DNA from: JBCDGH01 sp038751365
GTDB taxonomy: Bacteria; Patescibacteriota; JACMRA01
Length of the DNA: 35,091 bases
Direction of reading: 5' to 3'
NCBI GenBank assembly: GCA_038751365.1
Contig: JBCDGH010000010.1
Coordinates: forward strand, 1-35,091
Position 1 is the first letter of the stretch. Each line of letters opens with the position of its first letter. The notes beneath the pieces were generated by a model. That model was not told the DNA's origin and did no database searches. It saw nothing but the letters and a program-made list of their open reading frames with translations. Made by a program: the position numbers and the translations under genes. Shown here one piece after another: positions 30,409 through 35,091 of the stretch.

Positions 30409-32673
30409 ATGCCTCAGAACACAAATACTTTTTCAACACCAACGAACACTCCTCCCAATCCGAATAAGGGTAGAGGTTTTGATCCTTCTCCAAGCCAAAA
30501 TACTTTTAACCCAGTATATCAAACCAAATCTTTTAGTCAGCAACTACAAAATAACACCCAAGTAGTTGGTGCTTATGGTCAGTATGCTAGCAACAAACAA
30601 CAGGTAAGAGCCCCTATTCAATCACGACCCACAACTGCGATTTCAAGGTCAAGCCCTAGAATGGCTAACCCTAATCTACCGATACATACAAATCAAGTAA
30701 ATCCAATTAATCAGCAACAAAATATAGCAGTGAGGTCAAGGGGTAATTTTACACAAAACCAACAACAAACTCCAAACAACCTCGCTAAACCTAATCCCAA
30801 TCAGCGACCAAAGAATCAACCAGTTGATAAAAATAGCATAGAATATCTACAAAAACTTAGCGCAGCTGACTTAAGAAAAGAGGTAATAAAAACTGAGATT
30901 GAAATTCAAAAAACTCTGATACAAAGCGAAAAAGCCTATCGCGAGGGAATATCCACCATTCGAGATTTAATTGCTCCAAGTAGTGTCAAGATAACCACGG
31001 GTAAATTAGAATTAGGTACTAAGCTGGTAAGAAGTTTTTTTGTACTTACTTATCCTAGAGTTATAAATAGTGGTTGGCTCGAAGGTATTGTCAATGCTGA
31101 CATTCCTATGGATCTATCTATTTTTATATATCCCAGAGACTCTTCAGAGGTACTTAAAGAATTAAAAAGTAAGGTAGGTAAAATACAGGCGTCTTTACAA
31201 ATCAACACAGAAAGAGGTGCCGCTAGAGATCCTGCTCTAGAGACTGCTTATAGAGATGTTGAAGGCTTAAGAGATGCAATTCAACAAGGCGTCGAGAAGT
31301 TTTTCCGAGTAGGAGTATACATTACCCTATACTCAGATAACCCAGATGAATTAGAGAAAAATAGTCAGGCGATTGAAGGTATTTTAAGTCAGCAAAATAT
31401 AATGATGAAGCGCGCTGCTCTACAGATGGATGATGGTTTTAATTCCGCTTTGCCTATCCTGAAGGACGATCTTAGTGTGCTCAATAATATGAACACTAGC
31501 CCACTATCGGCTTGTTTTCCTTTTGTTTCTTCGGAACTATCTTCAGACACGGGTATATTGTATGGAATAAATCGGCACAATACTTCACTGATTATTTTCG
31601 ACAGATTTGAGCTAGAAAACGCCAATTCACTGATATTCGCTACGTCAGGAGCAGGTAAAAGCTACGCAGTTAAATTAGAAATTCTACGAAGCTTAATGAT
31701 GGGAGTTTCGGTAATTGTTATCGACCCAGAGCAAGAATATAAGGTCTTAGCTGACACCTTAGGAGGGGCGTATGTGAATTTTAGCCTTAATTCAACAAGT
31801 AGAATCAACCCCTTCGACCTACCTAAGGCTCTGCCCGGAGAGAGCACTGCCGACATTCTAAGAACTGCTGTAATAGACCTTATGGGTTTGATGGGTTTGA
31901 TGCTCGGTAAGATGAATCCTCAGGAGATTAGTATAATGGAAAGAGCTATCCAAGAATGCTATGCTAAGCGTGATATTACTTCAGATAGCGACTTAGAAAA
32001 TATAACTCCGCCTACAATGAGCGATCTAGTAGATATTCTTAACGGTATCGTAGGAGGCGAGAGCTTGGCACAAAGACTGTATAGATATACCCAAGGTACC
32101 TTTGCTGGCATCTTTAACCAAAGAACCAATATCAACATTAATAATGATTTTATTGTTTTTAATATTAGAGACCTTCAAGATACTCTAAGGCCTATTGCCA
32201 TGTATATTTTGCTAAAATACATTTGGAATGAAATTAGATCTACTTTAAAGCGAAGAATACTAGCTATAGATGAAGCCTGGATAATGATGCAATACGAAGA
32301 TTCTGCTAGGTTTTTATATGGACTGGTCAAGAGGGCGCGTAAGTACTACTTGGGCATAACCACTATAACTCAGGATGTAGGAGACTTTTTAGGATCGCCT
32401 TTTGGTAAGCCAATTGTAACGAACGCAGCTATGAAATTACTTTTAAAGCAATCTACTGCTGCCATTGACGGTGTGGCAGAGGCTTTTGCTCTTACCAGTG
32501 GTGAGAAACAAGTCTTGCTCCAATCAGAAGTAGGTCAGGGTATTTTCTTTGCTGGACCAAGACATGTAGCTATTGAAATAGTAGCTTTTCCTACCGAACA
32601 TAGGATCATCACTACTAATCCAAAAGACATTCTCAGACAGCAAGGACTTGCAGAAGATATAGATGACAATTAG
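30409..32673 (+). CDS. VirB4/TraC-like ATPase of a type IV secretion-like system
   Basis: VirB4 ATPases power pilus assembly and substrate transfer. The first 130 residues are disordered and rich in Pro, Asn and Gln. The N-terminal VirB4 domain follows (SVKITTGKLELGTKLVRSFFVLTYPR, about 185-330). The motor has Walker A ATSGAGKSYAVK (about 409-416), VIVIDPEQEY, and Walker B-like RRILAIDEAWIMM (about 612-624), plus TTITQDVGDFL. CPR genomes commonly carry this ATPase. The pilin at 10494 fits the same machine. The ATG at 30409 is preferred to a TTG at 30397. Downstream is the HU gene. Confidence 0.9.
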   Translation: MPQNTNTFSTPTNTPPNPNKGRGFDPSPSQNTFNPVYQTKSFSQQLQNNTQVVGAYGQYASNKQQVRAPIQSRPTTAISRSSPRMANPNLPIHTNQVNPINQQQNIAVRSRGNFTQNQQQTPNNLAKPNPNQRPKNQPVDKNSIEYLQKLSAADLRKEVIKTEIEIQKTLIQSEKAYREGISTIRDLIAPSSVKITTGKLELGTKLVRSFFVLTYPRVINSGWLEGIVNADIPMDLSIFIYPRDSSEVLKELKSKVGKIQASLQINTERGAARDPALETAYRDVEGLRDAIQQGVEKFFRVGVYITLYSDNPDELEKNSQAIEGILSQQNIMMKRAALQMDDGFNSALPILKDDLSVLNNMNTSPLSACFPFVSSELSSDTGILYGINRHNTSLIIFDRFELENANSLIFATSGAGKSYAVKLEILRSLMMGVSVIVIDPEQEYKVLADTLGGAYVNFSLNSTSRINPFDLPKALPGESTADILRTAVIDLMGLMGLMLGKMNPQEISIMERAIQECYAKRDITSDSDLENITPPTMSDLVDILNGIVGGESLAQRLYRYTQGTFAGIFNQRTNININNDFIVFNIRDLQDTLRPIAMYILLKYIWNEIRSTLKRRILAIDEAWIMMQYEDSARFLYGLVKRARKYYLGITTITQDVGDFLGSPFGKPIVTNAAMKLLLKQSTAAIDGVAEAFALTSGEKQVLLQSEVGQGIFFAGPRHVAIEIVAFPTEHRIITTNPKDILRQQGLAEDIDDN

Positions 32674-32708
32674 CACTATAACTGAGCGCATAAAAGCTTG
32701 AATATACT

Positions 32709-32738
32709 TGACAAAAGCCAAGTTTTTTTTCTTAAATC
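32709..32738 (+). promoter_or_regulatory. Promoter of the HU gene
   Basis: TTGACA (32709-32714) is followed 18 bp later by TTAAAT, which lies seven bases before the ATG at 32745. The transcript may start at or within a few bases of the ATG, so the mRNA would be leaderless or nearly so. No Shine-Dalgarno is seen. Confidence 0.5.
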
Positions 32739-32744
32739 AGGGTT

Positions 32745-33038
32745 ATGGCTGCAAAAATTAACCGCACAGAACTCATCGATTCTCTAGCAATTGAACTAGG
32801 AATATCCAAGGCTCAGGCAGAGCGTATTTTGAATTCTTTTGTTGATGTAATTACCGAAAAACTGGTTGCAGGAATAGAGATAAATATAACAGGATTTGGC
32901 TCATTTAGACCAGTTACTAGAAGTGCTAGGGATGGAATTAATCCAAAAACTAAAGGCAAAATGAAAATTCCAGCTAGCAAGAGTGTTGGCTTTAAGGTAG
33001 GCAAAACCCTTAAAGAAGCGGTGAAGAACGCAAAATAA
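32745..33038 (+). CDS. HU/IHF-family DNA-binding protein
   Basis: HU-family proteins bend DNA and compact the nucleoid. At 97 residues it has the family layout: helical base NRTELIDSLAIELGISKAQAERILNSFVDVITEKL, then ITGFGSFRPVTRSAR, the DNA-clasping arm with GINPKTKGKMKIPASKSVGFKVGKTLKEAV. The proline-equivalent arm tip (MKIPAS) is present. It cannot be told from IHF-like members, and HU (hup) is most likely. A terminator follows at once. Confidence 0.95.
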   Translation: MAAKINRTELIDSLAIELGISKAQAERILNSFVDVITEKLVAGIEINITGFGSFRPVTRSARDGINPKTKGKMKIPASKSVGFKVGKTLKEAVKNAK

Positions 33039-33066
33039 AGAAGTGAACACTAGAAGAATTCTGAGC

Positions 33067-33089
33067 TTCCCCTAACGGGGTTGTTTTTA
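33067..33089 (+). terminator. Intrinsic terminator after the HU gene
   Basis: CCCC (33069-33072) pairs with GGGG (33077-33080) around TAAC, followed by TTGTTTTTATT. It lies 30 bases after the stop. Confidence 0.8.
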
Positions 33090-33132
33090 TTGGATTAATT
33101 AACTAATTTAATACTCGATTTCACTATAAGAA

Positions 33133-33161
33133 TTTACATCGCACAATTTGTAAGCTATACT
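33133..33161 (+). promoter_or_regulatory. Promoter of the 33193 gene
   Basis: TTTACA (33133-33138) and TATACT (33156-33161) are exactly 17 bp apart. The leader would be about 25 bases without a Shine-Dalgarno. Confidence 0.7.
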
Positions 33162-33192
33162 TAATAGATTGAAAAAATAAGACAAAAATCAA

Positions 33193-33531
33193 ATGCAACA
33201 AAATAATACAAAAATAGTCCTCGTTTCAATTATTGGTGTCGTTGCTATCCTAGCATCAGTAATTATTCTGGCAGGTAGTACGACTGAAGAGAGTAAGGAT
33301 AATACAAACCAAGAAGAAAACTACTCTGAGACTATAGAAAAAGATAAAACTGAATCCAAAACTGATGAAAACTCAGAGGAAGGTAGTAAATCTGATCAAA
33401 CAAATAGCGATTCAAATGAAGGTTCAGCTAATGATATGGAAGTAGAAGTAGACACACCTGATTCAGCCATGAAAGACGAATGGAAGAGAGTGGAAGATCC
33501 GGTTTATGAGGAATCAGAAGCAGAAGGATAA
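33193..33531 (+). CDS. Acidic single-pass membrane protein, 112 aa
   Basis: An N-terminal anchor (KIVLVSIIGVVAILASVIILAG, about 7-28) is followed by 80 residues made almost wholly of Glu, Asp, Ser, Asn, Lys and Thr (EESKDNTNQEENYSET, EEGSKSDQTNSDSNEG). This low-complexity, strongly acidic tail would be disordered and face outward. Such proteins are often surface spacers or cation-binding coats. No domain is recognisable. It precedes the SH3-domain protein by 58 bases. Confidence 0.7.
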   Translation: MQQNNTKIVLVSIIGVVAILASVIILAGSTTEESKDNTNQEENYSETIEKDKTESKTDENSEEGSKSDQTNSDSNEGSANDMEVEVDTPDSAMKDEWKRVEDPVYEESEAEG

Positions 33532-33589
33532 AATTATGTCACACCTCAGTACTATATTAGCAAGATATTAATTAAATATATTATTTTTT

Positions 33590-34735
33590 ATGAATACAAT
33601 GATTAAAAGAATCACTAACAACACACTTTCAATATTAGGAATCACACTTTCTCTACTTGCAATAGTTAGTTTAGGTGGGGTTGATGTAGAAGCTCAAAGT
33701 TTATCCATTGACGCGACTTTTAAAGTAAATACACCAAAGGGTTTGAATTTAAGAGATGAGAACTGTAATTATATTACTACTATGCCTTATGGGTCTTTAG
33801 TGATTTCTACGGCAAATAGAAATAGTGACGGTAATTTACAAGGTCCAAGAACTAGAACCTGTACAGTTAAAGGTAAAACTTATACTTTAATGGAATTCTA
33901 TTACTCCCAAGCAACACATACTAATAATTCTGAAGTACCTGGTTCAAGAGGTTACGCTGCAATTGACTTTTTAGATGGGGTTAGAATTGATGTTGATGAT
34001 ATGGTTATTGATCCAGGTGTATTTACAGCCTACGTGGAGCCAGCAGTTGGATTAAATATCAGAAATAAGCAGTGTCAAAAAACAGGAGCAATTAGCAAAG
34101 GTACGGCTTTTAATATTCCTTTATACGGAAAAATAAATGATATTGTATGTGAAGTAAATGGTGTTAAATATGCAATGACCTCTAATGGTGATCCAGAAAA
34201 AGGTTATGTAGCTACTGCTTTTTTAGAGAGCGAAGGCAATAGTACTTCAAATAATGAGTTTGGTAATCTAAGCTATGCTAACCAATATTTTGATAATTTA
34301 AAAATTAACTACCCCACTGATTGGGAGTTTATAACAGATACTGAGCAAAACAATGACCATGTAAATTTATTAAACCGAAATATCCGATTACGCAAAGGTA
34401 ATACTAAGCTAAATTTGTATTTACAGCCAGACTTTATAATTGGTTGTGGACCAGGAATAGAAGAATCTGAACTAAATCTGGCCAAAGGCAACGTTGCTAA
34501 TTCTTCTTTTAATCGATTCGAGAGGAATGGTGAGTTTATATATAGTGAAGCTACCCAAGCATATGAGACCTGCTTCCCGTCAATTACTCATATCATACAG
34601 TCCAATATCGACTCACCTACTAGCTACTATGCCGTCCAAGGTGAAAAGGTAAAGTATTTTGTCACTATTACTGTTAATGGGGGTAATCATTTGGACGAAG
34701 CAGATCAAATTATTGCTAATTCCAGTATTAAATAG
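33590..34735 (+). CDS. Secreted protein with two SH3-like repeats and a PsbP-like C-terminal domain
   Basis: A signal peptide (ITNNTLSILGITLSLLAIVS, cleavage near VEA) leads to two homologous bacterial SH3-like units. The first is about 44-135 (TPKGLNLRDENCNYI, TCTVKGKTYTLMEFYY, RGYAAIDFLDG). The second is about 145-230 (PAVGLNIRNKQCQKTG, DIVCEVNGVKYAMTSNG, KGYVATAFLES). Each has two Cys (NC/TC and QC/VC) that could pair. The rest (about 240-381) starts YFDNLKINYPTDWEF, a PsbP/MOG1-like opening. SH3b domains often bind cell-wall peptides. It is followed by a strong terminator. Function unknown. Confidence 0.8.
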   Translation: MNTMIKRITNNTLSILGITLSLLAIVSLGGVDVEAQSLSIDATFKVNTPKGLNLRDENCNYITTMPYGSLVISTANRNSDGNLQGPRTRTCTVKGKTYTLMEFYYSQATHTNNSEVPGSRGYAAIDFLDGVRIDVDDMVIDPGVFTAYVEPAVGLNIRNKQCQKTGAISKGTAFNIPLYGKINDIVCEVNGVKYAMTSNGDPEKGYVATAFLESEGNSTSNNEFGNLSYANQYFDNLKINYPTDWEFITDTEQNNDHVNLLNRNIRLRKGNTKLNLYLQPDFIIGCGPGIEESELNLAKGNVANSSFNRFERNGEFIYSEATQAYETCFPSITHIIQSNIDSPTSYYAVQGEKVKYFVTITVNGGNHLDEADQIIANSSIK

Positions 34736-34770
34736 TTTGTTAGCTCTAAAATAAGGACAAACGTAACTTT

Positions 34771-34793
34771 TAGCCTCGTCAGAGGCTATTTTA
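34771..34793 (+). terminator. Intrinsic terminator after the SH3-domain gene
   Basis: TAGCCTC (34771-34777) pairs perfectly with GAGGCTA (34782-34788) around a GTCA loop, followed by TTTTA. It is 36 bases past the stop. Confidence 0.93.
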
Positions 34794-34815
34794 TGTGCAC
34801 CATTAGCATTATTAA

Positions 34816-34848
34816 ATTAATAAACTCCTAGAGGATTAATCTTTTTTT
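34816..34848 (+). terminator. Second possible terminator
   Basis: ATTAAT (34816-34821) and ATTAAT (34835-34840) pair, with TCC/GGA inside, followed by seven T from 34842. A weak A-T hairpin; possibly a back-up terminator before the insertion sequence. Confidence 0.35.
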
Positions 34849-34901
34849 ACTATCGAGTTGAAAATCTTATTTTGTCTGGCTGATAAATTAATCATAGATT
34901 C

Positions 34902-35091
34902 TGTGCGACATAATGATATATATTACGCGACATAATGTTAAACAAGATAGGTGTCAACCTTCAACAATTTAAGACACATTATTCTCTTCTCTAGCTAAAT
35001 ATTGTTTGTAGAATTCAGCTGGTATATTTCTTATGGTTGTGTGAATTCTATGATGGTTGTAGTATTGAAGCCTGTGAACAATTAAATTATA
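34902..35091 (-). mobile_element. End of an insertion sequence (IS3/IS481-like), truncated by window edge
   Basis: The end reads TGTGCGACATAATG from 34902, with the core GCGACATAATG repeated at 34905-34915 and 34927-34937 (22-bp period). The outer copy starts with TG, as in many IS ends, and the inner copy may be a transposase-binding site. A transposase C-terminus lies directly inside. The other end is outside the window, so family and length are uncertain. Confidence 0.7.
34969..35091 (-). CDS. Transposase C-terminal fragment (integrase-core type), continues off the right edge
   Basis: Forty visible residues end in TAA at 34969-34971. They read LQYYNHHRIHTTIRNIPAEF followed by YKQYLAREENNVS. 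The YN--R-H-----P--F/Y pattern is the end of the DDE integrase core in IS3- and IS481-type transposases. The catalytic part lies beyond the window. Confidence 0.85.
   Translation of the reverse strand, partial: YNLIVHRLQYYNHHRIHTTIRNIPAEFYKQYLAREENNVS

Noticed and set aside
32524..32721. Minus-strand frame over the virB4 end
   Set aside because: It is antisense to a conserved part of the ATPase and has no ribosome binding site or known motif.

Overview
This is an AT-rich, gene-dense bacterial window with short intergenic gaps. It resembles a reduced-genome member of the Candidate Phyla Radiation (Patescibacteria). The signs are compact genes on both strands, a VirB4-type ATPase and a VirB2/TrbC-like pilin on the chromosome, a minimal set of housekeeping genes, several shortened or domain-poor versions of conserved proteins, and many small membrane proteins with no recognisable family. 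I cannot fix the phylum from sequence alone. The standard code with UGA as stop fits: rnc ends in TGA, and I saw no gene needing UGA to be read through, so the SR1/Gracilibacteria recoding is unlikely. Promoters mostly look like sigma-70 type (TTGACA or TTTACA, about 17 bp, TATAAT-like). Shine-Dalgarno sequences are sparse.

Layout. 1-7.6 kb: an edge-truncated HTH protein, then a long minus-strand block with a DnaQ-type exonuclease joined to a degenerate DinG-like region, YidC, RbfA, membrane proteins, a LuxR-type HTH protein, and a PadR repressor with a membrane partner and a strong candidate operator. 7.7-10.4 kb: murC-murA. 10.5-13.0 kb (plus): VirB2-like pilin, tRNA-Ser, radC, a pirin and a small unknown. 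13.1-14.2 kb: a VapBC toxin-antitoxin locus whose toxin has an amber codon where a conserved Trp is expected, divergent from a frameshifted second AbrB-type antitoxin. 14.2-19.4 kb: ftsK, a DUF4352-like lipid-face or cell-surface protein, tRNA-His, tRNA-Ala, a DUF1801 protein and a headless CCA-adding-enzyme fragment. 19.5-24.0 kb: lipoprotein, DsbA/FrnE-like thiol protein, a structured intergenic region with a micro-ORF, unknowns, a 2TM protein, parB and rnc. 24.1-26.2 kb: a single-ORF fusion of ribosomal proteins S6 and S18, ruvX, the N-terminal half of RecG, and tRNA-Glu. 26.2-35.1 kb: CPBP protease, gatA, a GNAT/TIM-barrel gene pair, virB4, an HU-family gene, two exported proteins, and the end of an insertion sequence whose transposase runs off the right edge.

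How it fits together. Cell-wall synthesis (murA, murC), chromosome handling (ftsK, parB, HU), translation (S6-S18, gatA, RbfA, four tRNAs with encoded CCA), RNA processing (rnc, ruvX) and protein insertion (yidC) are ordinary functions. The pilin and VirB4 suggest a type IV secretion-like surface apparatus.

The most distinctive observations are the S6-S18 fusion and a recurring pattern of conserved enzymes that keep accessory domains while losing the catalytic module or residue (RecG, CCA-adding enzyme, DinG-like, RuvX, the YidC groove arginine). The toxin-antitoxin region also shows two separate lesions. I found no CRISPR array, no rRNA and no complete mobile element.
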